DNA from: Ancylomarina subtilis
Lineage (GTDB): Bacteria > Bacteroidota > Bacteroidia > Bacteroidales > Marinifilaceae
Length of the DNA: 64,000 nt
Direction of reading: 5' to 3'
Assembly (NCBI RefSeq): GCF_004217115.1
Contig: NZ_SHKN01000001.1
Span: 1,739,781-1,803,780 of the forward strand
Shown: piece by piece, positions 42,957 to 51,843 of the stretch
Layout: each line of letters opens with the position of its first letter
How positions within the stretch are numbered: position 1 is the stretch's first letter
Notes under the pieces: model-generated
Databases searched by the model: none
Told to the model about the DNA's origin: nothing
Seen by the model: the letters and a program-made list of their open reading frames with translations, nothing else
Program-made: the position numbers and the translations under genes

Positions 42957-45302
42957 ATGAAGAACAAAATCATCCTTCTCATTCTGTTGTTTTCATCAAT
43001 TGCCAGTTTAGGACAGCAACAGAAAGATTACCACATCGCAATTTTGGGCGATAAACAAATCCCGGAAACCATTCTACTACTCAAACAACTTAAAGAGGAA
43101 ATCAAATCAGTTGTAGGGCAATCTGCCAATATTGTATTTAAAGATTCTTTCGTCTTGTTGAATGATTTGAACCTTGAAAAAGCAAAAAATAATTACCAAA
43201 ATATGCTCGAATCTAAGGATGTGGATCTGATTCTTTCTTTTGGTTCGGTAAACAACTTTGTAATTGCAAAAAACAAGACCTTTCCCAAGCCTGTCATTTT
43301 ATTTGGTGCAATTAACGATGATTTTATCACCTTCCCCGAAGGACAGGTGACTTCGAACACGCCTAACCTGACCTATATACTAACACCACAATCCTACAAA
43401 AGAGATCTCCTGCAATTCAAAGAAATATTCCCTTATCAGAAAATTGGGATTGTTCTGGATAAATACCTCACTGACATTTACCCGGTAAAAAATACACTGG
43501 ATGAGGTCTTCAAGGATATTGACTCTGACTATATTTTGATTCCCATCAATCAGGTTTCCGATCTTGATGGACAATTGGAATCCCTGGATGCCATCTATTT
43601 GTCTGGTGGCATTTTCTTCACTAAGAATGAACAGATTGCTTTGGTTCAAAAATTTAATGACAAGAAGCTACCAACATTCACCTCTATAGATAAATACTTT
43701 TCTGATTGTGGCATTTTACTGACATCACAACCGGTAAACAATCTAGATCAATTTTTCAGACGTATTGCCTTGAATATTGAAGCGGCTGTGAATGGGGATA
43801 ATCTGTCCCACCTGCCTATTTATTTGGATATTGACTCAAAACTATCCTTGAATATCGAAACGGCATTTCAAATCAATTTTCCACTAAAATACAGTTTTCT
43901 ATTACAGACAAATATCGTGGGGAATGCCAAACGCCTTTCGTCTCAAAAGAGATACAGTCTGCCCGATGTCATGCATCAGGTATTGGAACAAAATCTCAAC
44001 TTAAAAGCTGAACAGAAAAATATTGAATTGTCAGCAGAGGAAGTTAAACTTTCTAAAAGCGAATACCTCCCAAATCTCTCGGCTTCAGCTAGCGGAACAC
44101 ATATCGATCCCGATTTGGCAGAAGTTTCGAATGGATCGAACCCGGAATACAGCACATCCGGTAATATTAAACTCGAACAGGTTATTTTTTCAGAACAGGC
44201 AAGTGCCAATATCAAGATTCAGAAAGAGCTTGAAAAAGCAACAAAAGAATCCTATAATTCCAGCGAAAAAAATGCGATTCTGGATGCCGGGATAGCCTAC
44301 TACAGCGCACTTATTGCCAAGGCAAACTTCTTAATAAACGATGAAAACTTAAGAGTAACCCGTAAGAACTATGAAATCGCTCAACAAAAATATGATGCCG
44401 GACAAACCGGGAAATCTGATGTATTAAGATGGAAAAGTGAATTGGCTCGAGCAACACAGAGTATTGTAAACGGGTACACCTCACTGAATCAGTCCTTCAA
44501 TGAATTGAATCAAATCCTTAACAATCCCATTGGCTTAAAAATTGATGTGTTCAATACGGAAGAAAATGAGCTAGGTCGAACAAAAAGAGAACACTGGAAA
44601 TTTTTCAACCTCTTAGACGATCCTTTCCTAAGGGAAAAATTCACTCATTTTGTGGAAGAACTCGCAATTGAGAATGCGCATGAATTAAAAGCATTGCAAT
44701 ACAACATTAGCGCAACAAAACGATTGGAAACCTTATATCAGCGAAGCAAATTTTTACCAACAGTGGGTTTTCAAGGGCAATACAATCACACCTTCACCCG
44801 AGATGGTAAAGGTTCGACATATCCAATTGGATTTTCAGGAGCTCCTGATGGCTATTACAATCTGGGTGTACAGGTGACTCTTCCCATCTTTCAGAAAAAC
44901 CAGAGAAATATAAACCGCCAAAAATCATTTATTCAACGGGAACAATTGAATTTTCAGAAAGATGAAGCAATCGTTTCGATCAAGAAAAATGTGAACGATA
45001 TGATTTTATCCATACTAAGTCAGTATTCCAGCATCGAACTTTCGCAAGTCTCAACCGAGGCCGCCAAAGAAAGTCTTGAATTGATGCAGGTTTCCTACTC
45101 CAACGGAGCCATAGGTATTACCTCTTTAATTGATTCCCAACAGGCCTATTTTCAGGCTCAGCAGCAACAAGCCAATGCGACCTATAATTTTCAGTTAAGC
45201 ATTTTGCAACTTGAGAGAATCATGTCGTACTTCTTTATTCTCCATTCCGAAGAAGAAAATCAGGCTTTTATCAATCGTGTTAAAGAAAAAATTGTTCGAT
45301 AA
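42957..45302 (+). CDS. TolC-family outer-membrane efflux protein with N-terminal substrate-binding-protein-like domain
   Basis: The protein is 781 residues from ATG 42957 (MKNKIILLILLFSS signal peptide; ATG 42945 is four codons earlier). Residues about 25-300 resemble the ABC_sub_bind/TrpX-like periplasmic binding fold: DYHIAILGDKQIPETILLLKQLKEEI, then VDLILSFGSVNNFVIA, PVILFGAINDDF, YQKIGIVLDKY, LDAIYLSGGIFFTKNEQIALVQKFNDKKLPTFTSIDKYFSDCGILLT. Residues about 330-781 are a two-repeat OEP/TolC domain with long coiled-coil helices (LPDVMHQVLEQNLNLKAEQKNIELSAEEVKLSKSEYLPNLS...). It is the first gene of a tripartite RND operon. The extra domain may sense or gather substrate; that is inference. 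Confidence 0.85.
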   Translation: MKNKIILLILLFSSIASLGQQQKDYHIAILGDKQIPETILLLKQLKEEIKSVVGQSANIVFKDSFVLLNDLNLEKAKNNYQNMLESKDVDLILSFGSVNNFVIAKNKTFPKPVILFGAINDDFITFPEGQVTSNTPNLTYILTPQSYKRDLLQFKEIFPYQKIGIVLDKYLTDIYPVKNTLDEVFKDIDSDYILIPINQVSDLDGQLESLDAIYLSGGIFFTKNEQIALVQKFNDKKLPTFTSIDKYFSDCGILLTSQPVNNLDQFFRRIALNIEAAVNGDNLSHLPIYLDIDSKLSLNIETAFQINFPLKYSFLLQTNIVGNAKRLSSQKRYSLPDVMHQVLEQNLNLKAEQKNIELSAEEVKLSKSEYLPNLSASASGTHIDPDLAEVSNGSNPEYSTSGNIKLEQVIFSEQASANIKIQKELEKATKESYNSSEKNAILDAGIAYYSALIAKANFLINDENLRVTRKNYEIAQQKYDAGQTGKSDVLRWKSELARATQSIVNGYTSLNQSFNELNQILNNPIGLKIDVFNTEENELGRTKREHWKFFNLLDDPFLREKFTHFVEELAIENAHELKALQYNISATKRLETLYQRSKFLPTVGFQGQYNHTFTRDGKGSTYPIGFSGAPDGYYNLGVQVTLPIFQKNQRNINRQKSFIQREQLNFQKDEAIVSIKKNVNDMILSILSQYSSIELSQVSTEAAKESLELMQVSYSNGAIGITSLIDSQQAYFQAQQQQANATYNFQLSILQLERIMSYFFILHSEEENQAFINRVKEKIVR

Positions 45303-45322
45303 AACTTTAAACATATAAGCAT

Positions 45323-46408
45323 ATGAAACCAATATATCACATCTTAATCCTTTCAGTTTTACTATTGGAAACAGCCTGTTCCAACAAAAAAGAGCCCGTA
45401 CAAAAAGAGAAATTACGCCCGGTGAAATATGCCGAGGTGAGCTATTCAGGTATCGGTCAGGTTAGATCATTTAATGGAACGGCCAGGTCTGACAAGGAAA
45501 TTAACCTAAGTTTCAGAACCAGTGGTATCCTAACCACATTGAATATTGCTGCCGGACAAAAAGTTCATAAAGGCGATTTATTGGCTCAAATCGATAATTC
45601 TGAAGCTCGTTTGTCTTTAGAACAATCTCTTTCAGCCTTAAACAGTGCCAAAGCCAATCTAAACACAAGCACCTCTACTTTAGAGAGAACCAAAACTCTT
45701 TTTGAAAAGGGAAGTGCATCGCTTAGCGATTACGAGAATGCAAAATCCTCATTTGCCTCAGCCGAAGCCAACTACGAATCAGCTAAACGAACCGTTGAAA
45801 TACAGAAAAAACAGGTGGGTTACGGTATCATTTACGCCCCAGCTGACGGTGTGATTGCTTCAAAGAATGTGGAGAATAACGAAAATGTCGGGGCAGGTAG
45901 CCTTATTGCAGTTTTAAACGCTGGCAGCTTCATGGAAATCAGCCTGGGTTTGCCGGAAAATGTGATCAACCGCGTGCATAAGGGTATGAAAATCACTGCT
46001 AAGTTTCCTGCGCTTCAAGGCAAAGTATTTAATGGTATTGTCAACGAAATAGCGCCTTCTATTGAGAGCGGAACCGCAACATATCCCGTACGTATCAAGC
46101 TTTCGGGGGAAACATCCGAAATAAAATCGGGAATGGCTGCTAACATCACCTTCACCTTTCCAAAGTCCGATAATCAAGAAGTTTTAATCGTGCCAATTTC
46201 TGCTGTAGGTGAAGACAGCAAAGGTAAGTTTGTATATCTCATCGAAAAAGAAAACAATGCGGTGGGTATCATTAAAAAACAACATTTTACACTTGGAGAT
46301 CTGTCTCCTGCCGGCTTCGAAGTGAAAAGCGGACTCAAATCCGGACAAATTGTTGCCACTGCAGGATTGCAAACCCTGCTCGATGGACAAAAAGTTAGTC
46401 TTAAATAA
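45323..46408 (+). CDS. RND efflux periplasmic adaptor lipoprotein
   Basis: The 361-residue membrane fusion protein has a lipobox (LLLETAC|SNKK). It has the biotinyl-lipoyl halves (GILTTLNIAAGQKVHKGDLLAQIDNSEA and YAPADGVIASKNVENNENVGAG), a coiled-coil hairpin of about 70 residues between them, and a beta-barrel and proximal domain after 200. It joins the TolC and RND proteins encoded on either side, with gaps of 20 and 24 bases, so the three genes are one operon. Confidence 0.95.
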   Translation: MKPIYHILILSVLLLETACSNKKEPVQKEKLRPVKYAEVSYSGIGQVRSFNGTARSDKEINLSFRTSGILTTLNIAAGQKVHKGDLLAQIDNSEARLSLEQSLSALNSAKANLNTSTSTLERTKTLFEKGSASLSDYENAKSSFASAEANYESAKRTVEIQKKQVGYGIIYAPADGVIASKNVENNENVGAGSLIAVLNAGSFMEISLGLPENVINRVHKGMKITAKFPALQGKVFNGIVNEIAPSIESGTATYPVRIKLSGETSEIKSGMAANITFTFPKSDNQEVLIVPISAVGEDSKGKFVYLIEKENNAVGIIKKQHFTLGDLSPAGFEVKSGLKSGQIVATAGLQTLLDGQKVSLK

Positions 46409-46432
46409 TATCAACACATTAAATCAGCACAT

Positions 46433-49400
46433 ATGAATCTGACAAAATTCGCCATTGAAAAAAGCCGAATTACTTTCACACTGCTTGCTGTAGTGGTGAT
46501 CATGGGATTAGCTTTATACAAATCATTACCCAGAGACAGTATGCCTCCCTATACGGTTAGAGTTGCAACAATTGTCTCCTCCTTTCCTGGAGCAAGCCCC
46601 GAACGCGTCGAACTTTTAGTCACCGATAAAATCGAAAAAAAAACACAGGAGATACCTGAAGTTAAAGAGATAAACAGCACCTCAAGAACGGGACTATCCG
46701 TTGTTACAGTCACACTAAAAGACGAAGTCGGACCCGAACAGCTTCAAAACATTTGGGATAAACTCAGACGTAAACTCGATGGCATACGCGACTTGCCTAA
46801 AGGTGTTAAGCCTGATTTGAACGACGATGATATTGGTGTTGTTTATGGCATTATTGTAGGCCTGATTAGCGATGGCTATTCCTATACCGAAATGAAGGAT
46901 TTTGCTGACGATCTTCGCGATGATCTGATTAAACTGGATGATGCTGCCAAAGTTGAGTTTGGTGGTGCCCAAGCAGAACGGGTGTTTATCGAATTTGATG
47001 AATCCCAACTAAAAGAATATGGTTTAACTTCAACCTCTCTTCAAAATGTGATTGCCTCCACCAATATACTTGATTCTGGTGGTGAAGTTAATCTTGAAGA
47101 TGAGAAAATCATACTGGAACCAACCGGGAACTACAACTCGCTTGAGGACATCCGAAACACCCTGATTCCAGTTGGCGATGGTAAACAAGTGGTGCAGCTT
47201 CGCGATATTACGAGCATCCGAAAAGCCTATATCGAGCCTGCTAATTCCATTGTACATGTGAATGGAAAGCCTGCTATTTCATTAGCAATTTCGCTGATTG
47301 ATGGTGCCAACATTATCAAACTTGGCGAAGAAGTGGACAAAGTTATAAACAAATGGAATCAGGAACTCCCTATTGGATTAAAGGTTCAGAGACTCTCTTC
47401 ACTAGATACCTTTGTCAACAAGAGCATTGGGAATTTTATTGGTAATCTGATTCAATCCATTGTGATTGTTTTGGTTGTGATGCTGATATTTCTTGGATTA
47501 AGAACCGGACTGATTGTTGCCAGTTTAATTCCTCTTGTCACCATTATGACATTGATGCTAATGGGCCTTATCAACATGGGACTAAACCAGGTAACCCTTG
47601 CAGCACTGATTATGGCTCTGGGAATGATGGTAGACAATGCCATTGTGGTTTCCGAATCCATCATGGTGAAAATGGAAAAGGGAATTGCCGTTAAGGAGGC
47701 AGCCATTTCTTCCTGTTCTGAACTCCTGATCCCCCTTTTAATATCAACACTAACAACCTCGGTTGCTTTTCTATCCTTCTTCCTGGCCGACTCGGTTATG
47801 GGCGACATTATGGGACCTATTTTCGTGGTAATTACGTTGGCTTTACTTTCCTCATGGATCGTATCCCTAACTATTATTACGATGCTGTGCTACCTTTTCT
47901 TAAAGGTTAAACCCAAGGGAGAAAGAAAGCCCGGTTTAATGGATCGCATGTTTGATACCTTAAAATTGTATTACAAATCACTTATCTTGCTGGCTCTGGA
48001 TTTCAAACGCAGCGTCATTATAGGCATATTTGCCCTATTTTTTCTGTCACTCTTCGGTTTTGGACTGGTTCCTTTCGACTTCTTTCCTGATAGCGATCGT
48101 AATATGATCACCATCAATATCAATTTACCTTTAGGTACAAAAATCGAAAAAACTGAAACCGTCGTTAAAAAAATAGAAAGCTTTATTGCCGATAGTCTAT
48201 TGGTGAACGAATCCCGATCAGAGGGCATTGCCGATTGGTCATCCTTCATCGGTCAGGGACCTAAATCATACGATTTAGGATATTCGCAGGATGAAGCGAA
48301 CTCGAGTTACGCCCATATCCTCGTCAACACCAGCACATTTCAAGTCAACAATGAGATGATTACCCGGCTGGACGACTACTGTTTTTCCCACTTTCCCAAT
48401 GCCGATATTAAGGTTGGTCCATTGGCTGCAGGCGGTGGCGGAACTCCCATCGAGATTAAAATTTCAGGAAAAGATCCCGATATCCTCTCGGTATTATCGG
48501 AGCAAATCAAATCAAGACTCTCTGTCATAAAGGGAACAAAAAATGTGAAAGATGACTGGGGGCCCAAAACAAAAAAATTCATCATCGATATCAATCAAAA
48601 CAATGCACAAATGGCAGGCATAACCAATCAGGATATTGCCACCTCACTTAAAACAGTATTGGATGGATTCAAAACCGGGGAATATCGCGAAAATGATAAA
48701 AACATTCCGATTCTACTGAGAGGATTTTCGAATCAGGAACAGACTTATGAGTCAATCGAAACCATGAATGTTTTCGCACAAAAATCAGGACGAAGTGTGC
48801 CACTTTCGCAGCTTGCTTCTATTGTGCCTCAATGGCAATATGCCAAAATCAAGCGCTTAAATCTGATTCGAAGCATCAACGTTTCAAGTGAGCTTAATGA
48901 ATACGGGAATGCTTCAGATATAATGGCAGAGCTTAATCCATGGCTCGACGAACAAACACAAAATTGGCCGGAAGGTTATGTCTACGAATTGGGTGGTGAC
49001 AGCAAGAGAACCTCTGAAAATATGGGGGCTGTGATTGATTATTTGCCACTATCCGCCTTCATTATTCTGCTTCTCTTGGTTATTCAGTTCAATTCGTTCC
49101 GAAAAACACTGATGGTTGTCAGTACCATTCCATTGGGTGTGATTGGTGTGGTTATTGGATTGATTGTGCTTCGCTCCTACTTTGGATTTATGGCCTTCCT
49201 GGGGGTGATTTCTCTGGCAGGTATTGTCATCAACAATGCCATCGTACTCATCGACAGAATTGAAATTGAGATAAATGAATTAAAACGAACGCCTCAGGAT
49301 GCAGTAATAGCAGCCTGTTTGCAACGCTTTCGTCCTATTCTATTGACCACTTTCACAACTTCGCTGGGTTTAATTCCTTTGTATTTAGGCGGTGGACTCA

Positions 49401-49546
49401 TGTGGGAACCTATGGCAGCATCAATCATGATTGGACTTCTGTTCGGAACCATCATTACCTTGGTATTTATTCCATCATTCTATAGCATCCTTTATAAGGT
49501 GAGCTATAAAGATTACGTTTTCAAAAATGATTTATTAGAGGACTAG
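46433..49546 (+). CDS. RND-family efflux permease (AcrB/HAE-type)
   Basis: The 1037-residue permease has twelve membrane helices in two halves and two large periplasmic loops. Visible are the N-terminal FAIEKSRITFTLLAVVVIMG, the helix-4 segment LIMALGMMVDNAIVVSESIMV with the proton-relay aspartate, and the second-half equivalent FLGVISLAGIVINNAIVLIDRIE. SFPGASPERVELLVTDKIE is typical of the porter domain. It exports hydrophobic compounds by proton antiport with the adjacent adaptor and TolC protein. The substrate cannot be told. No regulator gene is adjacent. Confidence 0.96.
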   Translation: MNLTKFAIEKSRITFTLLAVVVIMGLALYKSLPRDSMPPYTVRVATIVSSFPGASPERVELLVTDKIEKKTQEIPEVKEINSTSRTGLSVVTVTLKDEVGPEQLQNIWDKLRRKLDGIRDLPKGVKPDLNDDDIGVVYGIIVGLISDGYSYTEMKDFADDLRDDLIKLDDAAKVEFGGAQAERVFIEFDESQLKEYGLTSTSLQNVIASTNILDSGGEVNLEDEKIILEPTGNYNSLEDIRNTLIPVGDGKQVVQLRDITSIRKAYIEPANSIVHVNGKPAISLAISLIDGANIIKLGEEVDKVINKWNQELPIGLKVQRLSSLDTFVNKSIGNFIGNLIQSIVIVLVVMLIFLGLRTGLIVASLIPLVTIMTLMLMGLINMGLNQVTLAALIMALGMMVDNAIVVSESIMVKMEKGIAVKEAAISSCSELLIPLLISTLTTSVAFLSFFLADSVMGDIMGPIFVVITLALLSSWIVSLTIITMLCYLFLKVKPKGERKPGLMDRMFDTLKLYYKSLILLALDFKRSVIIGIFALFFLSLFGFGLVPFDFFPDSDRNMITININLPLGTKIEKTETVVKKIESFIADSLLVNESRSEGIADWSSFIGQGPKSYDLGYSQDEANSSYAHILVNTSTFQVNNEMITRLDDYCFSHFPNADIKVGPLAAGGGGTPIEIKISGKDPDILSVLSEQIKSRLSVIKGTKNVKDDWGPKTKKFIIDINQNNAQMAGITNQDIATSLKTVLDGFKTGEYRENDKNIPILLRGFSNQEQTYESIETMNVFAQKSGRSVPLSQLASIVPQWQYAKIKRLNLIRSINVSSELNEYGNASDIMAELNPWLDEQTQNWPEGYVYELGGDSKRTSENMGAVIDYLPLSAFIILLLLVIQFNSFRKTLMVVSTIPLGVIGVVIGLIVLRSYFGFMAFLGVISLAGIVINNAIVLIDRIEIEINELKRTPQDAVIAACLQRFRPILLTTFTTSLGLIPLYLGGGLMWEPMAASIMIGLLFGTIITLVFIPSFYSILYKVSYKDYVFKNDLLED

Positions 49547-49825
49547 CTTGATAAAACAGGTGTTGAAACAATTGATTTTGTCTCAACACTAATAACACAT
49601 ACAAATGAAAAATCTTGCATTTAAAATATAGCCTTGTTCAAACAAGCCTGCCCGCAGGTTCTGTTTCCAACACAGGTCATGATACGACTTATCAAATAAA
49701 AAAAAGAGTTGAAAGTGTTTTTTTTAGGGATTTAACAATTCATTAAGCTACTAGCTCCTCCTATGTCTTAAATTTGCATATATAAAATCTATTGCTTTTT
49801 ATAAAACCATCAAATATTCATAAGT

Positions 49826-50242
49826 ATGAAACGATTATTACATACAGGAACAAACGACAACTACTTAGACTTCTTAAGCCTTATATTGAGAGTAAGCATT
49901 GCAGCCTTCATGCTAACACATGGCTTGGGAAAGCTTAACCTCCTATTTTCGGGCAATGAGATTCAATTTGCCGACCCATTCGGATTGGGCGCCACTTTCT
50001 CTTTGGCACTTACTGTTTTTGCAGAGGTTCTATGTTCCATTCTAATTGGATTGGGTCTGTTAACGCGTTTGGCTTCTATTCCTCTCATCATTACCATGCT
50101 AGTGGCTGTTTTTATGATTCACGCTGATGATCCTTTTGCAAAAAAGGAATTTGCCCTACTTTACCTGCTTATTTACTTGGTTGTATTTGTTGTAGGTAGC
50201 CGTAAATTTTCACTTGACTATCTCCTTCAGAAGAAAAAATAA
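49826..50242 (+). CDS. DoxX-family membrane protein
   Basis: The 138-residue protein has four membrane helices with the DoxX pattern: LSLILRVSIAAFMLTHGLGKL in helix 1, FAEVLCSILIGLGLLTRLASIPLIITMLVAVFMIHADDPF in the middle, and EFALLYLLIYLVVFVVGSRKFSLDYLL at the end. Function in the family is diverse (quinone-linked redox, thiosulfate oxidation in archaea). It is 280 bases after the efflux operon and probably separate. The gap has only AT-rich DNA. Confidence 0.9.
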   Translation: MKRLLHTGTNDNYLDFLSLILRVSIAAFMLTHGLGKLNLLFSGNEIQFADPFGLGATFSLALTVFAEVLCSILIGLGLLTRLASIPLIITMLVAVFMIHADDPFAKKEFALLYLLIYLVVFVVGSRKFSLDYLLQKKK

Positions 50243-50265
50243 AGTCGGTCCGACCAAAAGATGAT

Positions 50266-50300
50266 AAAGGCAGTTTACCTCTTGGGGTAAATTGCCTTTT
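50266..50300 (+). terminator. Terminator of the doxX gene
   Basis: The 13-bp stem AAGGCAGTTTACC/GGTAAATTGCCTT with one mismatch, followed by TTTTCT, lies 24 bases after the doxX stop. Confidence 0.85.
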
Positions 50301-50330
50301 CTGCCTTAATATTGGCGCAAGAATTTTTTA

Positions 50331-50702
50331 ATGAGAAAACCCAAACTCGTTGAGTTTGGGTTCATTTTGTTATTTACCCATTACATCAGTTGGAGGAATT
50401 CATTCTGCAAGCGTAATATGGACATTGTACTTGGTAAAATTGATTAATCAGACGGTAGAATTCATTCTGTGAGTGTAAAATGGACTTTGCGAAGGGTAGA
50501 ATGAGAATATTTATTAGTAAAATCGATTATGTAAGTGTTAAAATGCCCTCCCCCGCAATCAAAAGGGAATTTTACAAAGTAGTAACTATAAGCCCCTTTA
50601 GGGGTTTGGGGCAAATCCCTCGTGCACTTTTACCCTTCGGAGTAGGCTACACTGTTTTTTAATGAAAAAACCCAAGCTTTAAGGCTTGGGTTTCTATTTT
50701 GT
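50331..50702. repeat. Duplicated terminator hairpins flanking degenerate tandem repeats
   Basis: Two very similar hairpins bound this region: 50336-50362 (AACCCAAACTC/GAGTTTGGGTT) and 50668-50693 (AAACCCAAGC/GCTTGGGTTT), each inside a TTTTAATGA(G/A)AAAA...CATTTTGTT-like context. Between them, copies of a unit starting GAATTCATTCTG(C/T)(A/G)AG(C/T)GTAA begin at 50396 and 50458 (62 apart), with a third weaker copy (GATTATGTAAGTGTTAAAATG) near 50525. A GC-rich inverted repeat (AGCCCCTTTAGGGGTT) follows near 50591-50606. A 60-codon ORF across this block looks accidental. The last bases before 50760 hold another small hairpin (CGAG/CTCG). Confidence 0.6.
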
Positions 50703-50759
50703 TTCCATTTCTGCTTCTCAGAGTACGAGCTACATGCTCGCACTAGCGGAGTAGCTTAT

Positions 50760-51212
50760 TTACTTCTTGACTTCTATCAAATGAATATCGAAGATTAAAA
50801 CAGAGCCACCTGGAATGCCTCTTGTATCATAGGGTCCATAGCCTAAGTGAGAAGGAACCAAAAGCATTCCTTTTCCGCCTTCTTTAAAATAGGTGATACC
50901 TTCTGTCCATCCTTTTATAACTCTATTTAATGGGAAAGAGATGCCTCTTTCACTACTCTCGTCGAAAACTTCACCATCTAAATAATGCCCTCTATAGGCT
51001 ACCTGAACAGTGGATGCACTTGTGGGTTGAACACCCTCGCCTGCCTCATCAATCACATAATACAAACCAGACTCACACTTTATTGCTTCCAGCTTATTGG
51101 TCTTTATATAATCGGTAATTTGTTTCTCATTTATAGTCGAGAAATCTTTCTCAGGCCCACTTGAGCAAGAAAATAAAAAGGCACATACAATGGCTAATAA
51201 ACTATATTTCAT
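50760..51212 (-). CDS. FKBP-type peptidyl-prolyl isomerase lipoprotein
   Basis: The protein is 150 residues from ATG 51210-51212 (the longer frame opens with TTG). Lipoprotein signal MKYSLLAIVCAFLFSC|SSG. The FKBP domain spans about 60-150: VQVAYRGHYLDGEVFDESSERGISFPLNRVIKGWTEGITYFKEGGKGMLLVPSHLGYG...GGSVLIFDIHLIEV, with the active-site Tyr, Phe-Asp, Trp and Tyr. It catalyses proline isomerisation on the periplasmic side of a membrane. It is monocistronic. Confidence 0.94.
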   Translation of the reverse strand: MKYSLLAIVCAFLFSCSSGPEKDFSTINEKQITDYIKTNKLEAIKCESGLYYVIDEAGEGVQPTSASTVQVAYRGHYLDGEVFDESSERGISFPLNRVIKGWTEGITYFKEGGKGMLLVPSHLGYGPYDTRGIPGGSVLIFDIHLIEVKK

Positions 51213-51342
51213 TTTTATCAATTTTTAGTGAAAAACAAATATAGTAAAATGTGGGCATGTTGGCTATTACAAAAAACAAATCGCAAATTACGGAATAAAA
51301 GGCTATACACATGGTGTTTGGCGACTTCCAAAGAATCACCAT

Positions 51343-51405
51343 ACTACATCTATAGTAACTATTACTACTTTTATAGTAATAATTACTACAAACATAGTAG
51401 AGTTT
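51343..51405 (+). promoter_or_regulatory. Three tandem 21-bp BlaI-type operator units
   Basis: Three 21-base units start at 51343, 51364 and 51385, each reading ACTAC-N4-ATAGTA plus six bases. Each holds the dyad ACTA-N6-TAGT, and further dyads TAGTA-N5-TACTA (51353-51367, 51374-51388) bridge the units. The block ends 47 bases before the BlaI-type gene start and should cover its promoter. Two-turn spacing would place repressor dimers on one face of the DNA. Confidence 0.75.
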
Positions 51406-51452
51406 AAAAAAAACGATTATATTTGTTGTATAAATTAATATTCAAAAACTCT

Positions 51453-51839
51453 ATGAACGTAAAATCATTGACAAAAGCGGAAGAACAAATCATGCAAATA
51501 ATCTGGAAATTGCGCGAAGCTATTGTTAAGGATATACTTGCAGAATTTGAAGGATCAAAACCTGCCTATACGACCATTGCAACCGTTTTAACTGTATTAG
51601 AAAAAAAAGGTTTTGTTTCGCATCGTAAAATTGGAAATTCTAAACTATTTACAGCTACAATCAGCAAATCTGAGTATACCAAATTCCAGGTCACCTCTCT
51701 ATTGGGAAACTACTTTGGCGGATCGTTCCCTAAATTGGCTAGCTTTTTTGCTAAAGAAAACGATATGGACATTTCCGATTTGGAAAAAGTTCTGAAAGAA
51801 GCCGAGAAGGAAATGAAGAAAGATCAAGAAAAAAATTAA
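51453..51839 (+). CDS. BlaI/MecI-family winged-helix repressor
   Basis: The protein is 128 residues from ATG 51453; an upstream non-ATG frame adds ten residues and is unlikely. MNVKSLTKAEEQIMQIIWKLREAIVKDILAEF and PAYTTIATVLTVLEKKGFVSHRKIGNSKLFTATISKSEY are the winged-helix domain of the family, and the C-terminal helix pair (about 85-128) dimerises. It probably represses itself and the following M56 gene (4 bases downstream) by binding the three 21-base units upstream. The signal that releases it would be proteolysis by the M56 partner. Confidence 0.93.
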   Translation: MNVKSLTKAEEQIMQIIWKLREAIVKDILAEFEGSKPAYTTIATVLTVLEKKGFVSHRKIGNSKLFTATISKSEYTKFQVTSLLGNYFGGSFPKLASFFAKENDMDISDLEKVLKEAEKEMKKDQEKN

Positions 51840-51843
51840 AACG

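Noticed and set aside
50480-50662. 60-codon plus-strand ORF
   Set aside because: It runs through degenerate tandem repeats and a GC-rich hairpin, with no protein-like composition.
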